Positions 27,340 through 35,296 of a DNA stretch of 47,677 nucleotides are shown here, piece after piece. Position 1 is the first letter of the stretch; every line of letters starts with the position of its first letter. The DNA comes from Halorhodospira halophila (lineage in GTDB: Bacteria > Pseudomonadota > Gammaproteobacteria > Nitrococcales > Halorhodospiraceae), in assembly GCF_016653405.1 (NCBI RefSeq), contig NZ_NHSN01000029.1, forward strand, positions 1 through 47,677. Reading direction: 5' to 3'. The translations under genes and the position numbers were made by a program. The notes under the pieces are model-generated. The model searched no databases and was not told where the DNA came from. It saw only the letters and a list, made by a program, of their open reading frames with translations.

Positions 27340-28674
27340 ATGAACCAGCCGCTCGCCGAACGCATCTACGTGCTCGACACGTCGGTCCTGGTGCACGACC
27401 CGACCGCACTGTTCCACTTCGAGGAGCACGACGTCTGCCTGCCCTCGGCGGTGCTCGAGGAACTCGACGCCGCCAAAGAGGGGCTCTCCGAGGTGGCGCG
27501 CAACGCCCGCCAGGTCAGCCGCTTCCTCGACGACCTGCTCGCCGGCCACACCCCCGGCTCTCTGCACGACGGCGTCGCCCTGGGCAGCGGCGCCCCGGGC
27601 GAGCCGTCCGGGCGGCTGTTCTTCGAGACCGAGGGCCACGGCCGCGGCGACTCGGCCATCCTCGCCGCCGCCGGACGTTTGCGCGAGGGCCGGGCGCAGA
27701 CCCCGGTCCTAGTCTCCAAGGACATCAACCTGCGCATCCGCGCCCAGGTGGCCGGCATCGCCGCCGAGGACTACGAGAGCGACCGGGTCATCGACGACGT
27801 CGATCTGCTGCCGACGGGCGTCGAGGCCATCCCGGCGGACGTGTGGCAACGGGCCCGCGCCCACGAGCGCGGCTACCGGGTACCGGTGCCCGAGGACACC
27901 GTGTGGCGGGTCAACCAGTGCCTCTACGCCGAGGACGGCTTCGAGGGTGTGGTGCGCGGCTTCGAGGACCGGCACGCCGTGCTCGCGCCGGTGGCCGATT
28001 TCCGCGAACGCAACGCGGTCTGGGGTGTCCGGGCCCGCAACCGCGAGCAGAACTTTGCCCTGCACCTGCTCATGGACCCGGAGATCGACCTGGTCTCGCT
28101 GCTAGGCGCCGCCGGCACCGGCAAAACCCTGCTCACCCTGGCCGCCGGACTGGCGCAGACCATGGACCAGGGCCGCTACCGCGAGGTGATCGCCACCCGG
28201 GCCACCGTGGCCATCGGCGAGGAGATCGGCTACCTCCCGGGCACCGAAGAGGAGAAGATGACCCCCTGGATGGGGGCGCTGATGGACAACCTGGAGGTGC
28301 TCAGCGCGCCGGACAGCGGGCTTGGCGGCGACTGGGCGCGGGCGGCCACCGCCGACCTGCTCCACTCCCGGGTGCGCATCCGCTCGATGAGCTTCATGCG
28401 CGGGCGGACCTTCCTGGAGAAGTTCGTCATCCTCGACGAGGCGCAGAACCTCACCGCCAAACAGATGAAAACCCTGATCACCCGGGCCGGCCCGGGCACC
28501 AAGGTGATCTGCCTCGGCAACATCGGCCAGATCGACACCCCCTACCTGACCGAGAGCACCTCGGGGCTGACCTACGTGGTCGACCGCCTCAAGGACTGGC
28601 CCCACAGCGGCCACGTGACCCTGCGTCGGGGCGAGCGCTCGCGGCTGGCCGATTACGCCTCGGACGTCCTCTGA
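27340..28674 (+). CDS. PIN-PhoH fusion protein (PhoH2/YlaK type)
   Basis: A 444-aa protein with an N-terminal PIN nuclease-like domain (about 8-140) joined to a PhoH ATPase domain (about 240-444). The PIN part has acidic residues in YVLDTSVLVHDP, ELDAAKEG and GRGDSAILAAA, the expected catalytic Asp/Glu set. The PhoH part has Walker A GAAGTGKTLLTLAAG and Walker B VILDEAQNLT. Members of the PhoH2 group are toxin-like RNA helicase/nucleases in some actinobacteria; YlaK-type versions are of less clear role. No antitoxin-like partner gene is seen. It follows gcvR by 45 nt on the same strand. Confidence 0.92.
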   Translation: MNQPLAERIYVLDTSVLVHDPTALFHFEEHDVCLPSAVLEELDAAKEGLSEVARNARQVSRFLDDLLAGHTPGSLHDGVALGSGAPGEPSGRLFFETEGHGRGDSAILAAAGRLREGRAQTPVLVSKDINLRIRAQVAGIAAEDYESDRVIDDVDLLPTGVEAIPADVWQRARAHERGYRVPVPEDTVWRVNQCLYAEDGFEGVVRGFEDRHAVLAPVADFRERNAVWGVRARNREQNFALHLLMDPEIDLVSLLGAAGTGKTLLTLAAGLAQTMDQGRYREVIATRATVAIGEEIGYLPGTEEEKMTPWMGALMDNLEVLSAPDSGLGGDWARAATADLLHSRVRIRSMSFMRGRTFLEKFVILDEAQNLTAKQMKTLITRAGPGTKVICLGNIGQIDTPYLTESTSGLTYVVDRLKDWPHSGHVTLRRGERSRLADYASDVL

Positions 28675-28704
28675 CCCGCCGCGGCCACGGGGAACCCGCC
28701 CGGC

Positions 28705-29802
28705 TCAGGGCACCAGCTCCTCCTCAACCCCCGCGGACTCTTCATCCGGCGGTTTGCGCCGTCGCACCCAGGCCTTGATGATCGCCTGGATGAAGGTGGC
28801 CAGCGGGATGGCGAAGAAGATCCCCCAGAACCCCCAGATCCCGCCAAAGACCAGGATGGAGACGATGATCGCCACCGGGTGGAGGTTGACCACCTCGGAG
28901 AAGAGCAGCGGCACCAGCACATTGCCGTCGAGGACCTGAATGATCGTGTAGGCCACCAGGACGTAGACCAACTCCTGACTGACCCCGAAGTGGAAGTAGG
29001 CGATCAGCGCCACCGGCACGGTCATCACGAAGGCGCCGATATAAGGGATGATCACCGACAACCCGGTGGCCACCGCCAACAGCATGGCGAACGGCAGACC
29101 GAGGACCGAGAACGTGATGTAGGTCACCGCCCAAACGATCACGATCTCGATGAACTTGCCGCGGACGTAGTTGCCGATCTGCTGATCGACGTCGAGCCAG
29201 ACCTCCGAGGCGAAGGCGCGGTGGCGCGGCATATGGTTGCTGACCCACTGCAGCAATAGCCGCTTGTCCTTGAGCAGGAAGAAGACCAGGAAGGGGACCA
29301 GCACGGCATAGATGACCAGGGTGCCGAGGATCATCAGCGACTGCACGGTCACCGAGGCCACCACCCGCTGCCCCAGATCGGTGATCTCGCGCCGGGCGGT
29401 ATCCAGCATCTCGCGGATCTGAGCCTCGGAGAAGAGCTGCGGGTAGTGTTCGGGCAGCTGCAGGAGCAGCATCTGCCCCTGGGCGAGGATCGCCGGCAAC
29501 TGATCGACCAGCTGCCCCACCTGGCGGTAGAGCAGCGGGATCAGCGCGAATAGCACCAGGATCAGGAAGGTGGTGAGGAAGAGGATCACGATCACCACCG
29601 CCAGCATCCGGGGCACCCCAAAGCGCTCGAACGCCCGCACCACGCCCTCGAGCAGATAGGCGATGACCACGGCGGCGATCACCGGCGCAAGGATGCTGCC
29701 AAGCATCAGCAGCGCCCCTAGGCCGACCACCATGAGGATGATGAAGGCAGCGATCTGAGGATCGTTGAATGTGCGGCGCAGCCAGCTACGTATCAGCTCC
29801 AA
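28705..29802 (-). CDS. perM: AI-2E/PerM-family transporter-like permease
   Basis: A 365-aa polytopic membrane protein of the AI-2E transporter (UPF0118) superfamily. Strings of hydrophobic helices alternate with a soluble central helical domain (about 110-220), and the PYIGAFVMTVPVALIAYF and GNVLVPLLFSEVVNLHPV segments are typical. E. coli PerM (YfgO) is similar and, as here, divergent from bepA. TTG 29802 is the likely start: AAGGAGA lies about 7 nt upstream. The frame extends to an upstream ATG at 29877 but that adds residues unlike the family. Substrate unknown. Confidence 0.87.
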   Translation of the reverse strand: MELIRSWLRRTFNDPQIAAFIILMVVGLGALLMLGSILAPVIAAVVIAYLLEGVVRAFERFGVPRMLAVVIVILFLTTFLILVLFALIPLLYRQVGQLVDQLPAILAQGQMLLLQLPEHYPQLFSEAQIREMLDTARREITDLGQRVVASVTVQSLMILGTLVIYAVLVPFLVFFLLKDKRLLLQWVSNHMPRHRAFASEVWLDVDQQIGNYVRGKFIEIVIVWAVTYITFSVLGLPFAMLLAVATGLSVIIPYIGAFVMTVPVALIAYFHFGVSQELVYVLVAYTIIQVLDGNVLVPLLFSEVVNLHPVAIIVSILVFGGIWGFWGIFFAIPLATFIQAIIKAWVRRRKPPDEESAGVEEELVP

Positions 29803-29905
29803 GGGCGCATCTCCTTCGCGGATCGCGCATTGATGATAACGTAGCGGGATCATCCTTGCGCCCGCGGGAACTCGCATCCGCGGCGACCGGTCTCATCATA
29901 TAACC

Positions 29906-31366
29906 ATGCTCGATCGCCTCCTCCGAACGGCCTCGGCCCTGCTGCTGGCTGCGCTACTGCTCACCGCCCCGGCCCTGCAGCCGGCCCAGGCGGACGGCGT
30001 CCAGCTGCCGCAGCTCGGCGTACCCGGCGCCGAAGCCCTGCCCGTGCACAAGGAACGCGAACTCGGCACCGAAATCATGCGCCAGGTCCGGCAGCACCTG
30101 CCGCTGCACGAGGACCCGGAGACCAACGAGTACCTGCAGAACCTCGGGCAACGCCTGGCGGCGCACAGCAACGAGCCGGGGTTCGGCTACAGCTTCTTCC
30201 TGGTCGAGGACGACCAGATCAACGCCTTCGCCCTGCCCGGCGGGTTCATCGGGCTGCATACCGGGCTGATCCGCGAAACCCGCACCGAGAGCGAACTCGC
30301 CGGCGTGCTCGCCCACGAGATCGCCCACGTCACACAGCGCCACATCGCCCGGCAGTACGCCCAGTCGCAGCAGCTCAATCTGCAGACCGCCGCCGCGGTC
30401 CTGGCCGCCATTCTGGTCGGCTCGCAGAACCCTCAGGCAGGCAGCGCCGCAGCCATGGCCGGCATCGCCGCCCCCATCCAGCAGCAGCTGAGCCACTCCC
30501 GCGCCCACGAGCAGGAGGCCGACCGGGTCGGCCTGCACAATCTGGTCGCGGCGGGTCTCGACCCGCACGGCATGCCCGGATTCTTCGAGCGTCTGGCCGA
30601 GGCCTCCCGCTTCGCCGAGGATCCGCCGGAGTATCTCAGCACTCACCCGCTGACCGAGCGGCGCCTCAACGAGGCGCAGCGCCTGGCCGAACGCCTCGAG
30701 GGTGGCGCCATCTATGAGAGCGGCCACCACGCCTTCATCCGCGCCCGGCAGCAGGTCTTCACCCACGAGGACCGCAGCACCAGCGCGGTGGCGTTCATGC
30801 AGGACCAGCTGCGGCGCAGTGCCGACAACCCGACCGCGCGGGCCGCCGCCCTCTACGGCCTGGCCCTGGCACTCTCCCGCGAGTCGGGCCAGCACGCCCA
30901 GGCCCTGGCACTGCTCGACAGCCTCAGCGCCATTGAGGGCGAGCGGCTCTACGTGCTCCTCGGCCGCGCCGAGATCCTGCGCGCCGCCGGCGACACCGAG
31001 CAGGCGCTGGCCACCTACCGTGAGGCCCGCTCCCTCTACCCGGGCAGCTGGGCCACCACCTACCGCCTGGCCGAGACCCTGCTGGCGACCGACGACGCCG
31101 AACAGGCCCGCCGGGTGCTGGCCCGCGCCGCCCGCGGGTCCGGCGGATCGCCGCAGCTGCTCCGCCTGCTCGCCGACGCCGCCCACGCCTCCGGGCGCGA
31201 GGCCGAGGGCTACATCGCCCTGGCCGAGCACTATCGCGCCCGCGGCGAGCAGAACCTGGCCGTGGCTCAACTGAACAACGCCATTCGCCACGCCGGCGAG
31301 GATCGCTACCAGCGCGCCCGCGCCGAGGCGCTCAAGGAACGCTGGACGCAGCGCAGCGCGGACTAG
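29906..31366 (+). CDS. bepA: BepA-like M48 metalloprotease/chaperone
   Basis: A periplasmic M48 zinc metalloprotease with TPR repeats, 486 aa, like E. coli BepA (YfgC), which promotes LptD assembly and degrades misfolded beta-barrel proteins. The signal peptide is residues 1-29. The HEIAH zinc motif is at 137-141 and the third ligand is Glu in HEQEADRVG about 60 residues later. The C-terminal half (from about 300) is helical TPR-like, with repeats such as ALATYREARSLYPG. ATG 29906 has no clear ribosome-binding site; a TATAAC sequence lies just before it. The divergent perM neighbour matches E. coli. Confidence 0.93.
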   Translation: MLDRLLRTASALLLAALLLTAPALQPAQADGVQLPQLGVPGAEALPVHKERELGTEIMRQVRQHLPLHEDPETNEYLQNLGQRLAAHSNEPGFGYSFFLVEDDQINAFALPGGFIGLHTGLIRETRTESELAGVLAHEIAHVTQRHIARQYAQSQQLNLQTAAAVLAAILVGSQNPQAGSAAAMAGIAAPIQQQLSHSRAHEQEADRVGLHNLVAAGLDPHGMPGFFERLAEASRFAEDPPEYLSTHPLTERRLNEAQRLAERLEGGAIYESGHHAFIRARQQVFTHEDRSTSAVAFMQDQLRRSADNPTARAAALYGLALALSRESGQHAQALALLDSLSAIEGERLYVLLGRAEILRAAGDTEQALATYREARSLYPGSWATTYRLAETLLATDDAEQARRVLARAARGSGGSPQLLRLLADAAHASGREAEGYIALAEHYRARGEQNLAVAQLNNAIRHAGEDRYQRARAEALKERWTQRSAD

Positions 31367-31387
31367 CCAGTGGTTCCGCGGACTTAG

Positions 31388-31393
31388 TAGACT
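31388..31393 (+). promoter_or_regulatory. Possible -10 element of phaE-phaC
   Basis: TAGACT at 31388-31393 lies 25 nt before the phaE ATG and is followed by the small palindrome TGCCGCGGCA (31392-31401). No convincing -35 was found; bepA read-through is also possible. Confidence 0.3.
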
Positions 31394-31418
31394 GCCGCGG
31401 CACCCTGGGAGCGCGCTA

Positions 31419-32204
31419 ATGGCGTCCGGCGAAGCCTTCGACAGCGACTGGATCCTACGCATGAACGATGCCACGCCCGTCGGCGTGCTTTGGCGCGCGC
31501 TGGAGGCCGACGGTGGCACGCCGGGGCCGGCCTGCGCGGCCGCCTTCGGCAGCCTGCGCGCCCAGCTCGACACCACCCTGGCCGGCCTGAACACCGTGCC
31601 CGGCGCGGCCAGAACAGGCGACCCCCCCGAAGACGAACACCCCAATTGGCTGGCGCCGTGGCTGCAGACCCTCGCCCGGCTCGGCCCCTGGCAGCACGGC
31701 CTCGAGCGCACCCAGGGACTGCAGATCGCCCTGGACCGCTACCTGCACGCCCACGCCCAGTGCGCCCGGATCCTGCTCGAATCGGCCCGCACTGGGCTCG
31801 ACACCCTGGAGCAGCACCTGCAGACAGCCGCACAGGACCCACAGCAGTCGCTACCGGAGAGCTACCGGGCGCTTTACGAGTGGTGGCTGACCGACAGCGA
31901 GGCCTGCTACGAGCAGACCCTGGCCTCACAGCAGTGGGCCTCGGCCTTCGGCCGGCTGACCAACGCCACCACCGAGCTCGTCGGCCGCTACCAAGAGCAG
32001 CTCGACACCGGGCTGCGCACCCTGGACCTGCCCAACCGGGATGACTTCCTCGATACCCAGCGCCGCCTGGTCGAGCTCGAGCGCGGCCAGCGCCGCACGG
32101 CGCAGGGCGACGAGCTGGCCGCCCTGCGCGAAGAGGTGGCACGCCTGCGCGAAGAGGTGAAGGCCCTGCGGGCCGAACGCACAGCAGGGCGACGGGAGCA
32201 GTGA
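31419..32204 (+). CDS. phaE: Class III PHA synthase subunit PhaE
   Basis: Non-catalytic partner of the class III polyhydroxyalkanoate synthase, 261 aa. It is Gln/Leu/Ala-rich and helical, with the TDSEACYEQTLASQQWASAFG-like segment (around residues 151-170) typical of PhaE and a C-terminal coiled coil (about 215-250). GGGAG 7 nt upstream supports ATG 31419. Its TGA overlaps the phaC ATG by one base (TGATG), so translation is coupled. It is smaller than the PhaE of Allochromatium (about 357 aa). Confidence 0.9.
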   Translation: MASGEAFDSDWILRMNDATPVGVLWRALEADGGTPGPACAAAFGSLRAQLDTTLAGLNTVPGAARTGDPPEDEHPNWLAPWLQTLARLGPWQHGLERTQGLQIALDRYLHAHAQCARILLESARTGLDTLEQHLQTAAQDPQQSLPESYRALYEWWLTDSEACYEQTLASQQWASAFGRLTNATTELVGRYQEQLDTGLRTLDLPNRDDFLDTQRRLVELERGQRRTAQGDELAALREEVARLREEVKALRAERTAGRREQ

Positions 32205-33244
32205 TGGCCGAGAACCCACCCGACAGCGGCCTGACCGACTGGCAGCGCCGCCTGATCGAGACCCTCGAGCAGGGGGCCGAGCTACCCGTGGACACCCGGG
32301 GCGCAACCCCCTTCACCCTCCACGCCGAACCGGGGCCGGGCATGCACCTGCGCCGCTACGCCCCGGCGCGCAGCACCGGCCAGCGGCCGGTGCTCATCGT
32401 CTACTCGCTGGTCAACCGCCCCTTCATCCTCGACCTCACCGAGCGCCGCTCGCTCATCGCCGCCCTGACCCGGGCCGGCCACCCGGTCTACCTCCTCGAC
32501 TGGGGCTACCCGAAGGGCGCCGACCGCTTCCTGGGCCTGGCGGACTACATCGACGAGTTCCTTGCCGCGGCGGCCGCAGAGGTGGCCACCAGCGAGGGCG
32601 CCTCCCCCGACCTGCTCGGCGTCTGCCAGGGCGGCGTCTTCGCGCTGTGTCTGGCCGCGCTGCAGCCGCACCGCGTCCACCGGCTGGTGAACCTGGTGAC
32701 CCCGGTGGACTTCCACACCCCCGGGGACAACCTCAGCCGCATGGCTCAGGAGGTCGACTTCGACCAGGCGACACAAACCCTCGGCAACATCTCGGCGGAG
32801 TGGCTCAACGGCGTGTTTGTCGCCCTCAAGCCCTACCGCCTGCTCGCCCAGCGCTACATGGACCTGCCCGAGCTGGCCGGCCACCCGGAGGCCCTCCACG
32901 ACTTCCTGCGCCTGGAGCGCTGGATGTACGACAGCCCCGACCAGGCGGCCACCGCTTTCGCCGAATTCGGCCGCGAGTGCTACCAGCGCAACGGGCTGCT
33001 GCGTGGCACGCTGACCCTTAACGGCCGGCCGGTGCACCTGGGCAACATCGAGCACCCGACCCTCAATGTCTACGCCGAACAGGACCACCTGGTCCCGGCC
33101 GATGCCGCGCGCGCCTTGCGGGACCACATCGGCTCAACGGACTACGGCGAACTGGCCTTTCCCGGAGGGCACCTGGGCGTGTTTATCAGCCGCCGAGCCC
33201 ACGCCGAACTCCTGCCACGGATCGTGGCCTGGCTGGCGGAGTAG
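32204..33244 (+). CDS. phaC: Class III PHA synthase subunit PhaC
   Basis: Catalytic subunit polymerising 3-hydroxyacyl-CoA (mainly hydroxybutyrate) into PHA granules; 346 aa, the class III size. The lipase-box-like GVCQGG holds the catalytic Cys141; Asp294 (EQDHLVPAD) and His323 (PGGHLGVF) complete the triad. DWGYPKGADRFLGLADY and the EHPTLNVYAEQDHLV regions are family-typical. The first codons are GTGATG; I chose ATG 32204, with GGGAG about 6 nt upstream, which overlaps the phaE stop. phaA (thiolase) is not in the window, and phaB lies just downstream on the other strand. Confidence 0.95.
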   Translation: MAENPPDSGLTDWQRRLIETLEQGAELPVDTRGATPFTLHAEPGPGMHLRRYAPARSTGQRPVLIVYSLVNRPFILDLTERRSLIAALTRAGHPVYLLDWGYPKGADRFLGLADYIDEFLAAAAAEVATSEGASPDLLGVCQGGVFALCLAALQPHRVHRLVNLVTPVDFHTPGDNLSRMAQEVDFDQATQTLGNISAEWLNGVFVALKPYRLLAQRYMDLPELAGHPEALHDFLRLERWMYDSPDQAATAFAEFGRECYQRNGLLRGTLTLNGRPVHLGNIEHPTLNVYAEQDHLVPADAARALRDHIGSTDYGELAFPGGHLGVFISRRAHAELLPRIVAWLAE

Positions 33245-33346
33245 ACGCCGATGATGCAGCGCCGCATCGAGAATGCTTGCAGCCGACGCCCGGCGTCACC
33301 ACAATCTCCAGCCCATACCGGGTGCGGTTGAGCCGGGGCTGCGCCC

Positions 33347-33372
33347 AAAAAAAAACCCCCTCAGAGAGGGGG
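33347..33372 (-). terminator. Intrinsic terminator of the predicted sRNA / phaB
   Basis: CCCCCTC (33356-33362) and GAGGGGG (33366-33372) form a perfect 7-bp stem with an AGA loop. Nine A residues (33347-33355) become a U-tract on the minus-strand RNA. Confidence 0.92.
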
Positions 33373-33526
33373 CAAGGAGTTGGCGACAATTGTCTCCGGG
33401 GAGGAGACGCCGCCAGGAGGAGACCGGCTAACAAAACTTTGGCTCCTTCAGGAGCCTCACCGCAGGCCCGCTTGGCGCCTGGCCGCCGGAGTCCGGCGCG
33501 CCGGGTGGGCCGCGGCATTGTTGCTA
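33347..33526 (-). ncRNA. Predicted small RNA with UCCUCC-type loops
   Basis: A minus-strand transcription unit of about 180 nt in the 368-nt gap between phaC and phaB. It has a strong promoter (33533-33561), no plausible reading frame, and an intrinsic terminator at 33347-33372. Three small hairpins are visible: GGCTCC/GGAGCC with a 4-nt loop (33441-33456), a 5-bp stem with a UCUCCUC loop (33412-33428), and GUCUCC/GGAGAC with a UCCCC loop (33392-33408). The exposed CUCCU motifs are complementary to Shine-Dalgarno sequences. I recognise no known Rfam class: it does not resemble 6S, tmRNA or RNase P RNA. It could also be the 3' UTR of phaB, whose stop is at 33613. Confidence 0.6.
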
Positions 33527-33532
33527 CGCAAC
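33520..33532. promoter_or_regulatory. Palindrome at the sRNA start site
   Basis: GTTGC and GCAAC, 3 nt apart, sit immediately downstream of the -10 element and cover the predicted start site. This could be an operator or a 5' hairpin stabilising the RNA. Confidence 0.4.
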
Positions 33533-33561
33533 ATGATAGCCCCGTCACATTGGGCTGTCAA
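33533..33561 (-). promoter_or_regulatory. Sigma-70 promoter driving the predicted sRNA
   Basis: On the minus strand: a perfect TTGACA (33556-33561), a 17-nt spacer and TATCAT (33533-33538), five of six bases of the -10 consensus. The start would fall near 33526, in the middle of a GTTGC-TAC-GCAAC palindrome (33520-33532). Confidence 0.8.
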
Positions 33562-33612
33562 ATACTGCCCGCCCCTGAGCAATCGCTGATCACCGGGGCG
33601 GGCCAAACCGGC

Positions 33613-34359
33613 TCAGAAGCTGCAGAACTGACCACCGTTGACCGGCACATTGGCGCCGGTGATGTAGCCCGACTCGTCCGCTACCAGGAAGCCGATCACC
33701 CGCGCGATCTCACCGGGCTCGGCCATGCGGCCCGCCGGGATCTGCGAAACGATCTGCTCGCGCACGTTATCCGGGATCGCCGCCGTCATGCTCGTCGCCA
33801 CGTACCCGGGTGAGACGGTGTTCACCGAGACACCCTTACGTGCGTTCTCCTTGGCCAGCGCCATGGTGAAGCCGTGCATGCCGGCCTTGGCCGCGGAGTA
33901 GTTCGCCTGACCGAACTGCCCGGTCTGACCGTTCACCGAGGCGACATTGACGATGCGCCCGAAGCCGCGATCCCGCATGCCGTTGAGGAACTGGCGCGTG
34001 ACGTTGAACACGCTGTCCAGGTTGATGTCGATGACATCCTGCCAGTCCTGGTGCTCCATCTTGTGGCAAAAGGCGTCACGGGTGATGCCGGCGAGATTGA
34101 CCAGCACCTCCACCTCGCCGTAGGCCTGCTTCATCTGTTCGGCCATGCGCTGGCAGGACTCGTAATCCGCCACGTTGCACTCAACGTAGCCGACCTCGTA
34201 GCCCTCCTCGCGCAGCTGCGCCTGCCAATCCTCAACGCGCTCCGCCTTGGCGTCCACGCAGGTGGTGACCACGCGATATCCCTGCGCGGCGAGTTCGCGA
34301 CAGACAGCGGTGCCGATGCCACCGTTGCCTCCGGTTACCAGGGCCAAACGACCTGCCAT
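33613..34359 (-). CDS. phaB: Acetoacetyl-CoA reductase
   Basis: Reduces acetoacetyl-CoA to (R)-3-hydroxybutyryl-CoA, the PHA monomer; 248 aa short-chain dehydrogenase. The cofactor loop TGGNGGIG is at residues 9-16, and the catalytic Ser141, Tyr154 and Lys158 (YSAAK) are present. The late segment PVNGGQFCSF, near the C-terminus, is typical of PhaB. I chose ATG 34359 (AGGAA about 9 nt upstream); the frame is open further up but the sequence is not PhaB-like. A promoter and two palindromes lie upstream (34442-34493). phaR is 264 nt upstream on the same strand and phaE-phaC converge on it. Confidence 0.95.
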   Translation of the reverse strand: MAGRLALVTGGNGGIGTAVCRELAAQGYRVVTTCVDAKAERVEDWQAQLREEGYEVGYVECNVADYESCQRMAEQMKQAYGEVEVLVNLAGITRDAFCHKMEHQDWQDVIDINLDSVFNVTRQFLNGMRDRGFGRIVNVASVNGQTGQFGQANYSAAKAGMHGFTMALAKENARKGVSVNTVSPGYVATSMTAAIPDNVREQIVSQIPAGRMAEPGEIARVIGFLVADESGYITGANVPVNGGQFCSF

Positions 34360-34441
34360 ATCGGTATTCCTCGCTTTTCTGCATTGGACTTGCACGCAGC
34401 GGGCGCACGGCCGGATGCCGCGCTGCACCACTTTTGTGCAT

Positions 34442-34457
34442 CGCAGCATATGCTGCG
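34442..34457. promoter_or_regulatory. Perfect 16-bp palindrome near phaB start site, candidate PhaR site
   Basis: CGCAGCATATGCTGCG is a perfect 16-bp palindrome beginning one base after the predicted phaB start site. TGC-rich palindromes of the form CTGC-N3/4-GCAG are, to my recollection, the DNA target of PhaR in Paracoccus. Confidence 0.55.
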
Positions 34458-34464
34458 CCTAAGA

Positions 34465-34493
34465 AGCTTATGCTGCGCCGCAGCGAGTGTCAA
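34465..34493 (-). promoter_or_regulatory. phaB promoter with embedded TGC palindrome
   Basis: Minus strand: TTGACA (34488-34493), 17-nt spacer, TAAGCT (34465-34470). The spacer holds the palindrome GCTGCG-C-CGCAGC (34472-34484), which contains CTGC-N3-GCAG. A near-copy of the whole module lies upstream of phaR. Confidence 0.65.
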
Positions 34494-34497
34494 CGCG

Positions 34498-34514
34498 GGC
34501 CGGCAAGCCCGGCC
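34498..34514. terminator. Possible hairpin after phaR
   Basis: GGCCGG (34498-34503) and CCGGCC (34509-34514) form a 6-bp stem with a 5-nt loop. It lies just upstream of the phaB -35, with no T-tract. It could weaken read-through from phaR. Confidence 0.3.
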
Positions 34515-34623
34515 AACGACGGCGCAGGGCGGAATCTGGAGGGGTTACGGGAGACCTGCGAAATCACCCGGCACAGCGCACCCTGGAAAGCCGGAAAGCC
34601 TTGGCGGGGTCAGTTATTCAGCT

Positions 34624-35154
34624 TTACTGATCCTGGCGGTGGCGACCGGGGCCCCGGTTGGAGGCGGGCGGATCCTCGAACCCGCCGCTGCCTTCCTCGT
34701 CACGGCTGCCTTCCTCGTCGCGGCTGCTGTCCATCCCGCTCATCTGGCGCCACAGGGCCAGGTTACGCTCGGCGAACTGGGTCATGATGTTCATGGGGTT
34801 ATGGTCCATGAACTCGCGGGTACGCTGCTGGAAGACGCGCTGCTGATCCGCCCAGAGCTCCAGGCTCTTCTCCAGATAGCTGGTGAGCATGTTCTGCATG
34901 TTGCCGCCGTAGGCCCGGATCAACTGGGCCAACAGCTGGCTGGAGAAGATCGGCTCGCCCTCCTCCTCCTCCTCGCTGATGATCTGGAGCAGGATGCTGC
35001 GGGTAATGTCCTCACGCGTCTTGGCGTCGACGACCTGGAAGTCGACACTCTCGAGCACCAGGCGCTTGACGTCGGCCAGGGTGATATAGCTCGAGATCGC
35101 CGTATCGTAGAGGCGGCGGTTGGGGTACTTCTTGATGATCCGGGTATCTGACAT
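34624..35154 (-). CDS. phaR: PHA synthesis repressor/granule-associated regulator PhaR
   Basis: A 176-aa regulator that binds both DNA and PHA granules and represses phasin and its own gene in Paracoccus and Ralstonia. The N-terminal domain (about 3-62) begins RIIKKYPNRRLYDTAISSYI, the PHB accumulation regulatory DNA-binding signature. The second domain (about 65-110) has PIFSSQLLAQLIRAYGG and LTSYLEKSLELWADQQ. A tail of SRDEEG repeats and basic residues follows. ATG 35154 has GGAGG 6 nt upstream. Its promoter (35181-35209) is almost identical to that of phaB, consistent with autoregulation. Confidence 0.93.
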   Translation of the reverse strand: MSDTRIIKKYPNRRLYDTAISSYITLADVKRLVLESVDFQVVDAKTREDITRSILLQIISEEEEEGEPIFSSQLLAQLIRAYGGNMQNMLTSYLEKSLELWADQQRVFQQRTREFMDHNPMNIMTQFAERNLALWRQMSGMDSSRDEEGSRDEEGSGGFEDPPASNRGPGRHRQDQ

Positions 35155-35180
35155 TCAGGGCCTCCGGCGCGGGCAACCGA

Positions 35181-35209
35181 ACCCTATGCTGCGGTGCGTA
35201 GAGTGTCAA
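35181..35209 (-). promoter_or_regulatory. phaR promoter, near-copy of the phaB promoter
   Basis: Minus strand: TTGACA (35204-35209), 17-nt spacer, TAGGGT (35181-35186). The shared module reads TATGCTGCG..GC...GAGTGTCAA on the plus strand in both places. The start would fall near 35174, 20 nt before phaR. Confidence 0.65.
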
Positions 35210-35296
35210 GCGAGTTGCTAACATGGGGGAGAACTTTCACGCGGCGCTGGCCCGACCCCCCAGGCTGGCCCCACCGAACCGCAACCGAGGTTTCTC

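Noticed and set aside
31392-31401. TGCCGCGGCA palindrome before phaE as a PhaR operator
   Set aside because: It lacks the CTGC-N3/4-GCAG order seen at phaB, and a 10-bp GC palindrome is common by chance in this DNA.
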